Positions 54,625 to 63,037 of a stretch of DNA of 64,000 nucleotides are shown one piece after another. How positions within the stretch are numbered: position 1 is the stretch's first letter; the number at the start of each line of letters is the position of its first letter. Below the pieces are notes generated by a model, which saw only the letters and a list, made by a program, of their open reading frames with translations, did not search any database and was not told the origin of the DNA. The DNA comes from Oenococcus kitaharae. Its GTDB lineage: Bacteria; Bacillota; Bacilli; Lactobacillales; Lactobacillaceae. The DNA is taken from the NCBI RefSeq assembly GCF_025758695.1, contig NZ_JANJQP010000002.1, forward strand, positions 248,001 to 312,000, written 5' to 3'. Made by a program: the position numbers and the translations under genes.

Positions 54625-55113
54625 GTGTTTGGATTTGGCAAAAAGAAAAAAGAGTTAATCAATGATGAAAAGTTATATGCGCCTGTCAGCGGGAAAGTGG
54701 CAGACCTGACAACGGTTTCCGATCCAGTTTTCGCTCAAAAGATGATGGGCGAAGGTTTTGCGATCGAACCAGAAGACCCGGTTGTCGTTTCACCTGCTGC
54801 CGGGACGGTCACTGTGCTTCAGCCGCATGCAGTCGGCTTGAAGCGCGCTGATGGTTTAGAAGTGCTTGTCCACATGGGCATTGATACAGTCAGCATGAAC
54901 GGCAAACCCTTTAAACTCTTTGTGAAGGTCGGTGATGTCGTGGCTGGTGGTGATAAATTGGCTGAGGTGGATTGGCCGATGATCAAAGCTGCTGGTTTTC
55001 CTTTAACCACGATGGTACTGATTACAAATTCCAAAGATGCGCTGGACAAGTTCTCGGTTAATTACGGACCGGCTCAGCAAGGCCAGGAAATTGGCCAGGC
55101 AACAAGCAAATAA
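54625..55113 (+). CDS. Stand-alone glucose-type PTS IIA protein
   Basis: A 162-residue soluble IIA-Glc-like protein. The active His is in LEVLVHMGIDTVSMNG, with LYAPVSGKVADL and VVSPAAGTV also typical. It carries phosphate from HPr to a IIB domain, here most likely the trehalose IIBC encoded next, which lacks its own IIA. The start is GTG 54625, five bases after AAGGAGGG. It is the first gene of the trehalose operon. Confidence 0.9.
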   Translation: MFGFGKKKKELINDEKLYAPVSGKVADLTTVSDPVFAQKMMGEGFAIEPEDPVVVSPAAGTVTVLQPHAVGLKRADGLEVLVHMGIDTVSMNGKPFKLFVKVGDVVAGGDKLAEVDWPMIKAAGFPLTTMVLITNSKDALDKFSVNYGPAQQGQEIGQATSK

Positions 55114-55131
55114 TTTATTAGAAAGGTAATT

Positions 55132-56643
55132 ATGGCAAAACAAGATTATAAAAAATTAGCTGCCGATATTATTGATGGTGTCGGCGGTGCTGATAATGTT
55201 GATAAATTAATTCACTGTATTACGCGACTGCGTTTTTATCTAAAAGATCCTAAAAAAGCCGATGCTAACAAGGTATCTAGTCTGGATGGTGTTGCCGGGG
55301 CTGTCTATAATGCGGCATTGGATCAGTTCCAAGTGGTTATCGGACCAGCCGTGACAGATGTCTATGACGAAGTCATTGCACAACTGGGTAATCGTGTTGT
55401 CGATGAAGATGCAACCAATCAGGCAATCGCAGCCACACAGGCCCAAGCAGCCAAGAAACGCCCCACGAACCTCTGGGGATGGATCAAGTATGCTTTTCAG
55501 GTTTTGATCGGCACGATCACAGGATCAATGATTCCGATCATTGGTTTGCTAGCTGCTTCTGGTATTTTAAAAGGTCTCTTAACTCTGTTCACCTTCAACT
55601 TAGGCTGGATTGATGTCAAATCATCCACATATATCATTATTAACGCGATGGGCGATTCGACTTTTTATTTCCTGCCGATTCTCGTTGGTTACACCGCAGC
55701 TAAACAATTGCGATCTGATCCAATTGTTGTGGCAGCGATTGCCGGCGTGCTGGTTCACCCAACAATTGCTGCTCTGTGGGCAGCACCTACAAAAGGAATG
55801 AGCACGTTGTTCGGTATTCCATTGAATGCCAGCCTGTTCGGTATTCCGATTCACATTCCACAATATACTTATTCAATCTTTCCAATTATTTTCGCAGCGT
55901 GGCTGGCAAGGCCGGTCGGCAACTGGTTCAAGAAAGTCTTGCCGTTAAGCCTGCGTTCTATTTTCCAACCACTATTCACTTTGTTTATCGTATCGGCTGC
56001 TGTGCTGGTACTCTTTGGACCGGTAATTTCACTTATTTCTGCTGGTTTGGCTGCTGTGATCAACTTCTTGGTCACATCCAACGAAGCCATTGCCGGTCTG
56101 GTTATTGGTGGTTTCTATCAGTGTTTGGTCATCTTTGGCCTCCACTGGATGGTTATTCCGTTGATCTCTAATGATATTGCCTCCACTGGTCATTCTGTCT
56201 TAAATGGTTTGATTAACTTCACGATGATCGCACAAGGTGCTGGTGCATTAGCAGTTTGGGCTAAGAGTAAGAAAGCTGATATTAGAGGTTTATCATTAGC
56301 CGGCGCGCTGTCAGGCTTTGCCGGTGTCACTGAACCCGCTATGTATGGTATTAACTTGAAGTACGGCCGTGTCTTTTGGATGGCCAATGTCGGTAGTGGC
56401 GTAGGTGCTTTTGTTGCAGGTCTTTTGAAAATTGATATGTTTGGTTTTACGGGTTCTTGGATTGGTTTTCCATCCTTCTTCTCAAAAACAAATCCGAATA
56501 ATATTTACATCTTTTTGCTAGCGAGTGCCATTACGACGATTGTGTCCTTCTTGGCCGTTTATCTTTGGGGCTTTAAAGACAGTGATGTTGATACAGTCCG
56601 GAACGTTGAAAAGAAAAATGTCTTTAAGGATGCGGTTAACTAA
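55132..56643 (+). CDS. treB: Trehalose-type PTS component IIBC
   Basis: A 503-residue protein. The IIB domain (1-90) has the phosphorylated Cys in LIHCITRLRFYLKD. The IIC domain (105-490) has about ten helices with GSMIPIIGLLAASGILKG and ALSGFAGVTEPAMYGINLKYG, typical of the glucose/sucrose/trehalose group. Neighbouring trehalose-6-phosphate hydrolase and treR-like genes give the substrate. AGAAAGG precedes the ATG. Confidence 0.92.
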   Translation: MAKQDYKKLAADIIDGVGGADNVDKLIHCITRLRFYLKDPKKADANKVSSLDGVAGAVYNAALDQFQVVIGPAVTDVYDEVIAQLGNRVVDEDATNQAIAATQAQAAKKRPTNLWGWIKYAFQVLIGTITGSMIPIIGLLAASGILKGLLTLFTFNLGWIDVKSSTYIIINAMGDSTFYFLPILVGYTAAKQLRSDPIVVAAIAGVLVHPTIAALWAAPTKGMSTLFGIPLNASLFGIPIHIPQYTYSIFPIIFAAWLARPVGNWFKKVLPLSLRSIFQPLFTLFIVSAAVLVLFGPVISLISAGLAAVINFLVTSNEAIAGLVIGGFYQCLVIFGLHWMVIPLISNDIASTGHSVLNGLINFTMIAQGAGALAVWAKSKKADIRGLSLAGALSGFAGVTEPAMYGINLKYGRVFWMANVGSGVGAFVAGLLKIDMFGFTGSWIGFPSFFSKTNPNNIYIFLLASAITTIVSFLAVYLWGFKDSDVDTVRNVEKKNVFKDAVN

Positions 56644-56646
56644 TTT

Positions 56647-58305
56647 ATGAAGGAAACACAATCTACATTTGCAAATAAAGTTGTTTATCAAGCTTATCCA
56701 AAATCATTCAAAGACACTAATGGGGATGGTATCGGTGACTTGCGCGGAATTATTGAAAAACTGCCCTATTTGGCCAAACTGGGTATTGATTATCTATGGC
56801 TGAACCCGATTTTTCCTTCGCCACAGCGCGACAACGGCTACGATATTAGCGATTATTGTGCGATTGACCCGGTCTTTGGCACGATGGCGGATTTTGAAGA
56901 GTTAGTTGCTAAAGCGGCAGCCGATCACATCAGCATCATGATGGATATGGTCTTCAATCATACGTCAACGGCGCATATATGGTTCCAAAAAGCTTTAGCT
57001 GGTGACAAAAAATATCAGAATTACTACATTCTGCGTCCTAAAAAAGCCGATGGGTCGGCTCCGACAAGTTGGGAATCAAAATTTGGCGGCAGTGCTTGGG
57101 CACCTTTTGGCCATACTGATCTGGATTACCTGCATTTATATGACGTTTCGCAAGCTGATTTGAATTGGCGGAATTCAGAAGTCATTGCCGAATTAAACAA
57201 GGTCCTTAATTTCTGGCTGGATAAAGGCGCCAAGGCTTTCCGCTTCGACGTGATCAATGTTGTCGGTAAAGATCAGGAACTGTTGGATGATCCGCATGGC
57301 GGCAACGGCAAAGCCATGTATACTGATCGTCCAATTGTGCACGACTATCTGCAGAATATGTATCGAGATGTCTTTGCTAAACATCCAGAAGTCATCACAG
57401 TTGGCGAGCTGAGCTCGACAACTGTCGATAATGCCATTGCCTATACGGCAGCTGGCAGACATGAATTATCCATGGCCTTCAGTTTTCACCACTTAAAAGT
57501 GGATTATGAAAATGGCAATAAATGGACGAAAATGCCCTATGATTTTGAGAAACTGCGTCATATTCTCCATGAATGGGGCAAGGGCCTTTCTGATGGTGGT
57601 GGCTGGCCGGCTTGGTTTTGGAACAATCACGACCAGCCGCGGGCGATTAACCGTTTCATCAAAAATCCTCAGTATTATCATCTCGGTGCAGCGATGCTGG
57701 CGGCGGCCATTCATCTCAATCGCGGCACACCCTATATTTATATGGGTGAAGAGATTGGCATGACCGATCCTGATTTTAAGTCGATGTCTGATTATGTCGA
57801 CGTCGAGTCCCAAAATGCTTATCAAGAACTGCTGGCTAAAGGGATGAGCGCCGATGACGCGTTTGCGATTGTCAAAAGCAAGTCGCGTGATAATTCTCGG
57901 ATTCCGATGCAATGGAACGCAGACGAGTATGCCGGTTTTTCTGATCATAAACCCTGGTTGGCTAACGGTGATTTCCAGCAGGTTAACGCTGCTAAGGACT
58001 TGGCTGATCCTCAAGGGCTCTTCCAATTTTATCAGCGCTTGATCGCTTTAAGAAAGCAAGAAACCGTGATAGCACTGGGTGATTATCAACCGATGTTTGC
58101 TAATGTGCCTGAGGTCTATGCTTTTAAACGCCAGCTGCAAGATCAGCATCTACTTGTCGTGACACATTTTGGCGAAAAGGCTGTCACGGTTGATTTGCCA
58201 AAAGAAGCCCAAGCAGGAAGCCTGCTGCTGGCCAATTATGCAGATAGCAGAATGGCTGACAAGTTTGTCTTGCGCCCTTATGAAGTCATTGCCATTAAAT
58301 ATTGA
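56647..58305 (+). CDS. treC: Trehalose-6-phosphate hydrolase (GH13)
   Basis: A 552-residue cytoplasmic glycoside hydrolase splitting trehalose-6-phosphate into glucose and glucose-6-phosphate. GH13 regions are visible: DMVFNHTS, KAFRFDVINVV with the nucleophile Asp, EVITVGELSS with the acid Glu, and FWNNHDQPRA. YQAYPKSFKDTNGDGIGDL is at the start. An oligo-1,6-glucosidase is close in sequence; the adjacent PTS permease and regulator favour the phosphorylated disaccharide. It starts three bases after treB. Confidence 0.9.
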   Translation: MKETQSTFANKVVYQAYPKSFKDTNGDGIGDLRGIIEKLPYLAKLGIDYLWLNPIFPSPQRDNGYDISDYCAIDPVFGTMADFEELVAKAAADHISIMMDMVFNHTSTAHIWFQKALAGDKKYQNYYILRPKKADGSAPTSWESKFGGSAWAPFGHTDLDYLHLYDVSQADLNWRNSEVIAELNKVLNFWLDKGAKAFRFDVINVVGKDQELLDDPHGGNGKAMYTDRPIVHDYLQNMYRDVFAKHPEVITVGELSSTTVDNAIAYTAAGRHELSMAFSFHHLKVDYENGNKWTKMPYDFEKLRHILHEWGKGLSDGGGWPAWFWNNHDQPRAINRFIKNPQYYHLGAAMLAAAIHLNRGTPYIYMGEEIGMTDPDFKSMSDYVDVESQNAYQELLAKGMSADDAFAIVKSKSRDNSRIPMQWNADEYAGFSDHKPWLANGDFQQVNAAKDLADPQGLFQFYQRLIALRKQETVIALGDYQPMFANVPEVYAFKRQLQDQHLLVVTHFGEKAVTVDLPKEAQAGSLLLANYADSRMADKFVLRPYEVIAIKY

Positions 58306-58309
58306 TTAT

Positions 58310-58337
58310 AAAACCCAGTCTTTGCAACTGGGTTTTA
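58310..58337. terminator. Bidirectional terminator between treC and treR
   Basis: AAAACCCAGT (58310-58319) pairs perfectly with ACTGGGTTTT (58327-58336). The right arm touches the treR stop codon. Confidence 0.88.
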
Positions 58338-59060
58338 GTTTATCTTTTGGCGTCTGGAAAATTCGTGAAACTGAAATTTATCCGGGCGATGGCGGCTGAT
58401 CGTATGCTGAAAATAAGTCGTGTCAGCTAAATGGACACGACTTTCAATTTGAATCAGTCTATTTTCGTATTTGGGCAGATCCGGCATCAGTTTACGGTCC
58501 TGGTCAGTTACGAGTGTGGCAGTGACGGATTTTTCGGCGTAGGCGATCTTCAAGCCGACTTGGTTTTCCAAATAGTCATAGATCGAGGCGGCAGCGATTT
58601 CGGGTGTTAACTTGCTGACGATTTTTTGATCAAAGTAATCTTCATCAATCACACTGGGAGAGCCATTGATGAATCGAACGCGAACCACATGATAAAGCCT
58701 GCTGCCTATCGGAAATGCGGTCAATTGATGATTGGCCGCCGTGGATTGTATTTCTTCAAAGACGGCGACTCTTGTGCTGGCATTGAGTTTTTGCCCTTGT
58801 TTGAGTTCTTGAAAGCTTGTCAAACCGGAAATAGGAAAATTAATCAGATTGTGATGCAGGACTTGCGAACCGCGGCCATGCTGCTTTTGAATATAGCCAT
58901 CTTCACCAAGCCGTAACAGAGATTTTCGAATGGTATCCCGCGAGCAGTTGAAACGATCCGCCATTCTGCTTTCACTGGGCAAAAAGGAACCGATCGGATA
59001 TTTATCTTGGATAATTTCGGTTTTCAATTGTTGATAAATTTCTATATAGCGCGATGTCAT
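58335..59060 (-). CDS. treR: GntR/UTRA-family regulator, probable TreR
   Basis: A 241-residue regulator. The N-terminal winged helix-turn-helix (about 1-70) contains YQQLKTEIIQDKYPIGSFLPSESRMADRF and SRDTIRKSLLRLGEDGYI. The C-terminal UTRA effector domain (about 85-235) resembles TreR, which senses trehalose-6-phosphate. ATG 59060 is preferred because the longer frame to 59120 would overlap the promoter (TATAAT at 59106-59101 on the minus strand). No good Shine-Dalgarno is visible. It faces the trehalose operon and probably represses it. Confidence 0.88.
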   Translation of the reverse strand: MTSRYIEIYQQLKTEIIQDKYPIGSFLPSESRMADRFNCSRDTIRKSLLRLGEDGYIQKQHGRGSQVLHHNLINFPISGLTSFQELKQGQKLNASTRVAVFEEIQSTAANHQLTAFPIGSRLYHVVRVRFINGSPSVIDEDYFDQKIVSKLTPEIAAASIYDYLENQVGLKIAYAEKSVTATLVTDQDRKLMPDLPKYENRLIQIESRVHLADTTYFQHTISRHRPDKFQFHEFSRRQKIN

Positions 59061-59100
59061 GTTGCTGCTGCCGGTTTTTGAGAGGCGATTTCTGTTTTTA

Positions 59101-59128
59101 ATTATACTGGAAAAAATCATTTTGCAAA
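59101..59128 (-). promoter_or_regulatory. Promoter of treR
   Basis: On the minus strand TATAAT (59106-59101) follows TTTGCA (59128-59123) by 16 bp. The leader would be about 34 nt. Confidence 0.5.
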
Positions 59129-59174
59129 TGTTAGCGGCGTATTTGCCCCACGTTGAACATTTTTTTCAATTGAT

Positions 59175-59204
59175 TTGATTCTCATGTATTTTCGTGGTTA
59201 TAAT
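59175..59204 (+). promoter_or_regulatory. Promoter of the second peptide-binding protein gene
   Basis: TTGATT (59175-59180) and a perfect TATAAT (59199-59204) are 18 bp apart. Confidence 0.6.
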
Positions 59205-59254
59205 AAAGGAATTTTATTTTCGACATGAATTGAGAAGGAAAGGAGTATTCAAAT

Positions 59255-60907
59255 ATGATTTTAAAAACAAGAGGACGCGCCGCTTTGATGACAGGGCTGT
59301 TAATTACCAGTTTGAGTGTTTCGGCGGCAGTACCACTGGCAGCCCAGGCTAAAGAAAGGCCGCCATTGTATTTTTCAATGCCGACCGATTTAACGACAAT
59401 GGACACAGCTTTGATGACTGATGCTTATGCTGACCAAATTGCAATCAACGTGCAGGAAGGCTTATTAAGCCGCCAAGCAAATGGTCAGATTAAGGCTGGC
59501 TTAGCTGAAAAATGGTCGCATAGCAGCGACGGCAAAACATGGACTTTTAAATTACGAAAAGGACTCAAATGGTCAAACGGGGATAAGCTGACAGCCTCCG
59601 ACTTTGTTTTTGCCTGGCGGCGAATTGTCAATCCGAAGACCGGCAGTCAAGCGGCCTATAAATTCTTGGGAATCAAGAACGCCGATGCTATTCAAGCGGG
59701 CAAGATGTCAGCCAGTTCTCTGGGTGTACACGCTAAAGACAGCCGGACTTTTGTCGTTGAATTGGATCACCCGATGCCGCAATTCGAGCTGGAAATGGCT
59801 GCACCGCAATTCTTCGCTCAGAACCCTAAGGTTGCACGCCAATACGGCAAACAGCTGGGTACAGCCTCGAATAAGCAGGTTTATGACGGCCCCTATCGTT
59901 TGACTGGCTGGAATGGCACTAATGGTTCTTTCAGCTTGATTAAAAACGACAACTATTGGGACAAAAAACATGTTAAGACAGATAAGGTTATCGAGACAGT
60001 CGTTAAAGAGCCTACGGCAGCTATCGGACTTTATAAAAGAGGCCGTTTGGACTTGACGCCGCTTGGTTCTCAACAGGCTGTTGCGGCCAATAAGAACCGG
60101 TCGGACTTTAAGACCTATGACGGCAATGCCAGTTTTTACCTGGAATTCAATCAGACCGGCAAGACAAAGGGGCTGACTAATCGCAATATCCGCCTTGCCT
60201 TGAGCCGGTCAATCGACCGGCAGGCGATTGCTGATCAAATATCAGGCGGCATGTATAAGGCTGCCACTGGGCTTGTACCTGTTGGTGCTGGCGGCAAAAC
60301 GGCCGATGGCAAAGATTTTGGGACTGTTGTGCGCAAGCAGACAGGCCGTTACTATCGTTACAATCTCAAGCAGGCTAAAAAATTGTTCAAAAAAGGGATG
60401 AAACAAGCAGGCTTGACAAGTTTGTCCCTTTCTGTGGAAGCAACGGCTGAAAATCCTGTTTCTAAGCCTGAAGTTGATTATCTTCAGCAGGCATGGCAGC
60501 AATTGGGGAACGTCAAAGTGTCTGAGAAATTTGTACCTTTCCAGCAGCGTCTGCACGATCAGCAGAACCAGAATTTTGATGTGATGGTCGCGGGCTGGTC
60601 ATCTGATTATTCCGAGCCGACTGGTTATCTGACTTTGTTTACAAATAATGGTACTAACAATGATGGCAAGTGGCAGTCAAAGACCTATACAGATGCCTTT
60701 AATCGGGCTATGGATCAAGATGCTTTGAACAGCAAAGCCAGGACGAAAGATGAAGTCGATGCCGAAGTCGCTTTGGCCAAGGATGCAGGTGCGGCACCAG
60801 TTTATTGGAATGCTTACCCAAGCCTGGTTAACCCGAAATTGAAGGGACTGCAGAACTTTAATTCTGGTGATTCCTTCTACTACAAGTACGCTTATGTTAA
60901 GAAATAA
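59255..60907 (+). CDS. Peptide-binding protein (SBP family 5) without a lipobox
   Basis: A 550-residue extracellular binding protein. The signal peptide (about 1-32) ends in LAAQA-KE, a type I cleavage site with no lipobox cysteine. Family features include LKWSNGDKLTASDFVFAWRRIVNPKTGS, typical of OppA of the MppA/OppA branch, and YDGPYRLTGWNG. No permease genes lie beside it, so it may feed the Opp system at 24.5 kb. AAAGGAG precedes the ATG. It is monocistronic between treR and the nucleoside transporter. Confidence 0.9.
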   Translation: MILKTRGRAALMTGLLITSLSVSAAVPLAAQAKERPPLYFSMPTDLTTMDTALMTDAYADQIAINVQEGLLSRQANGQIKAGLAEKWSHSSDGKTWTFKLRKGLKWSNGDKLTASDFVFAWRRIVNPKTGSQAAYKFLGIKNADAIQAGKMSASSLGVHAKDSRTFVVELDHPMPQFELEMAAPQFFAQNPKVARQYGKQLGTASNKQVYDGPYRLTGWNGTNGSFSLIKNDNYWDKKHVKTDKVIETVVKEPTAAIGLYKRGRLDLTPLGSQQAVAANKNRSDFKTYDGNASFYLEFNQTGKTKGLTNRNIRLALSRSIDRQAIADQISGGMYKAATGLVPVGAGGKTADGKDFGTVVRKQTGRYYRYNLKQAKKLFKKGMKQAGLTSLSLSVEATAENPVSKPEVDYLQQAWQQLGNVKVSEKFVPFQQRLHDQQNQNFDVMVAGWSSDYSEPTGYLTLFTNNGTNNDGKWQSKTYTDAFNRAMDQDALNSKARTKDEVDAEVALAKDAGAAPVYWNAYPSLVNPKLKGLQNFNSGDSFYYKYAYVKK

Positions 60908-60920
60908 GTTTAGCTATCAA

Positions 60921-60955
60921 AAAAGCGGTTTTCCCAGGAAAACCGCTTTTGTTTT
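60921..60955. terminator. Bidirectional terminator after the peptide-binding protein gene
   Basis: AAAAGCGGTTTTCC (60921-60934) pairs perfectly with GGAAAACCGCTTTT (60937-60950). It serves both convergent transcripts. Confidence 0.9.
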
Positions 60956-61910
60956 ATTCTGATTTGATGTAATTAACACCATCTGCTTTTGGTGCTCGTG
61001 TCTTGCCAAAGAAGATTGTCAAAATGATGATTGTTAACACATAAGGGAAGATCTGCAGCCAAACTGACGGTACCTGATTGATTAAAGGAATTTGTGCGCC
61101 GATAACCGATAAGGACTGTGATAGGCCGAAGAACATGGCTGCCAGCATGGCCCCAATCGGATTCCAGCGGCCAAAAATCATGGCAGCCATCGAAATAAAT
61201 CCTTGACCAGCAATCGTTGAAACAGCGAAGTTCAGCGCGATTGATTCGGCGTAAAGGGCACCACCGATACCACCAAGAATGCCGGAAATCAGGACACCTT
61301 CGTAACGCAGCCGAGCAACATTCAGACCCAAAGTATCAGCGGCCTGAGGGTTTTCACCGACTGACCTGAGTCTTAAACCGAAACGTGTTTTATAGATGAT
61401 GTAAAAGGTTAAGAAAGCAACCAAAATGGAAAGCAAAGCTGGGTAGCTTGTGTTATGGAAGAACAGTCGGCCTAGAATCGGAATACGATCCAGCAGAGGA
61501 ATATCGGAATAACCAAAACTCTGGCTAATCTGGTCTGTCTGACCTTTGCCGTAGATAACCTTAATTAAAAAGACACCTAAGGCCGGCGCAATCAGATTGA
61601 TAACCGTACCGGAAACGATATGATCCGCGCGCAAAGTGACAGTCGCAAGTGCGTGCAGCCATGCAATAGCCAAACCAACGATGGCACCGACAACCAAGCC
61701 CAGCCAAGGTGTTAATTGCCCAAGGCTGTTGCCGAAAGACAGGTTGAACACAATCGAACTGAAGGCACCCATGGTCATGATACCTTCGAGGCCAACGTTG
61801 ACCACGCCGCCTCTTTCAGAAAAAGTACCGCCGATTGCTGTAAAAGCCAAAGGAGCCGAGTAAATGATGGTGGTACTAATTAACAAGGCTAAAATTGATA
61901 AGATATTCAT
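60954..61910 (-). CDS. nupQ: Nucleoside-type ABC transporter permease (NupQ/YufQ-like)
   Basis: A 318-residue permease with about nine helices of the BPD_transp_2 family. It has IYSAPLAFTAIGGTFSERGGVVNVGLEGIMTMGAF at the N-terminus, ADHIVSGTVINLIA and SVGENPQAADTLGLNV. These fit the BmpA-linked nucleoside importers. Its start overlaps the upstream permease by four bases. Together with the two genes before it, it forms an importer for purine or pyrimidine nucleosides; a binding protein gene is expected outside the window. Confidence 0.9.
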   Translation of the reverse strand: MNILSILALLISTTIIYSAPLAFTAIGGTFSERGGVVNVGLEGIMTMGAFSSIVFNLSFGNSLGQLTPWLGLVVGAIVGLAIAWLHALATVTLRADHIVSGTVINLIAPALGVFLIKVIYGKGQTDQISQSFGYSDIPLLDRIPILGRLFFHNTSYPALLSILVAFLTFYIIYKTRFGLRLRSVGENPQAADTLGLNVARLRYEGVLISGILGGIGGALYAESIALNFAVSTIAGQGFISMAAMIFGRWNPIGAMLAAMFFGLSQSLSVIGAQIPLINQVPSVWLQIFPYVLTIIILTIFFGKTRAPKADGVNYIKSE

Positions 61911-63037
61911 GCCTGTGCCTCCTCAGTTTGGTCTGTTTTCTTAGGCTTTTTACCCTTCGGACCTTTTCCAGAACCGGCAGAGGCGGCATCAGCTGCCTTG
62001 ATCTTTTTAATTAGGAGCTGAATCAAATAACTGGAACCGACAAAGAAAATAATCAAGGCAATGACAATCGAAACCAGTTCGGTTGGTACGCCTGAAATGT
62101 TGGGCATACCGGATCCGCCAACCGTGAGGGCGGAGAATAAAGCTGCTGCCAAGATAACACCGATAAAGGAGCCGGATCCTAACAGAGCAACCGCCATGCC
62201 GTTAAAGCCTGTTTCTGGTGTCGAGTTTTGAACAAAGACGTTGCCATAATGGCCCAGTCCTTCCGTTACACCACCTAAGCCAGCTAAGGCACCGGATAAG
62301 GTCATTGCCCAGATCTGTGTTGCTTTTTCATTGATACCGGCATATTTAGCCGCATCAGCATTTTTACCGACGGCTTCTATCGAGAAACCAAAGGTCGTTT
62401 TTTTCATAATAAACCAGACTAGGATTGTCACGATCACGGCAATAAAGATACCTGCAGAAATGGAGGACTGATTGGTTAAATCCGACAGCCACTTTATTGC
62501 GATGCTGCCGTGATCACCAACTTGGTTAGTCGAATCAGTTGTTTGCCTGATGGCCTTTGGAAAAGATGTGATTGCACTATTGCCAAGGTAGAGAATAACA
62601 TAGTTCAGCATAATCGTAATGATGACTTCAGATGCGCCAAATTTCGCGCGCAGGTAGCCGGGAATCAAGCCAGAAATGCCGCCAAGTATGACACCAAAAA
62701 GGGTTGCACCGATAATAATCAGGAAATCTGGTAATTGTGGGAAGGCTAAGGCAAACCAAACGCTCCCCACCCAAGCGGCGTAGAGTTGGCCGGACATACC
62801 AATATTGAAAAAACCAGCCTGTTGCGCAACCAAAAAGGATAAACCGGTCAAAATAAGCGGTGTCATCTGTGAGAAAATTTCACCAATATTTTGTGGCGTA
62901 CCAAAAGCTGTGGCAATCAAAGAACCATACCCGCTGAAGGGATTGTAACCGAAGATCAGCATAATGATGGCACCGGCAACTAATCCGAAGACAACAGATA
63001 GAACCGCAATCAATGCTTTGTTGTTAGTTTGTGTCAT
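61907..63037 (-). CDS. nupP: Nucleoside-type ABC transporter permease (NupP/YufP-like)
   Basis: A 376-residue permease of the same family, with ten or so helices, QMTPLILTGLSFLVAQQAGFFNIGMSGQ and AVGKNADAAKYAGINEKAT. The C-terminus is a Lys-rich cytoplasmic tail (about 345-376). It overlaps both neighbours by four bases, so translation is coupled through the operon. Confidence 0.9.
   Translation of the reverse strand: MTQTNNKALIAVLSVVFGLVAGAIIMLIFGYNPFSGYGSLIATAFGTPQNIGEIFSQMTPLILTGLSFLVAQQAGFFNIGMSGQLYAAWVGSVWFALAFPQLPDFLIIIGATLFGVILGGISGLIPGYLRAKFGASEVIITIMLNYVILYLGNSAITSFPKAIRQTTDSTNQVGDHGSIAIKWLSDLTNQSSISAGIFIAVIVTILVWFIMKKTTFGFSIEAVGKNADAAKYAGINEKATQIWAMTLSGALAGLGGVTEGLGHYGNVFVQNSTPETGFNGMAVALLGSGSFIGVILAAALFSALTVGGSGMPNISGVPTELVSIVIALIIFFVGSSYLIQLLIKKIKAADAASAGSGKGPKGKKPKKTDQTEEAQA

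Noticed and set aside
57493-58026. 177-codon frame on the minus strand over treC
   Set aside because: Antisense shadow of the conserved GH13 catalytic region.
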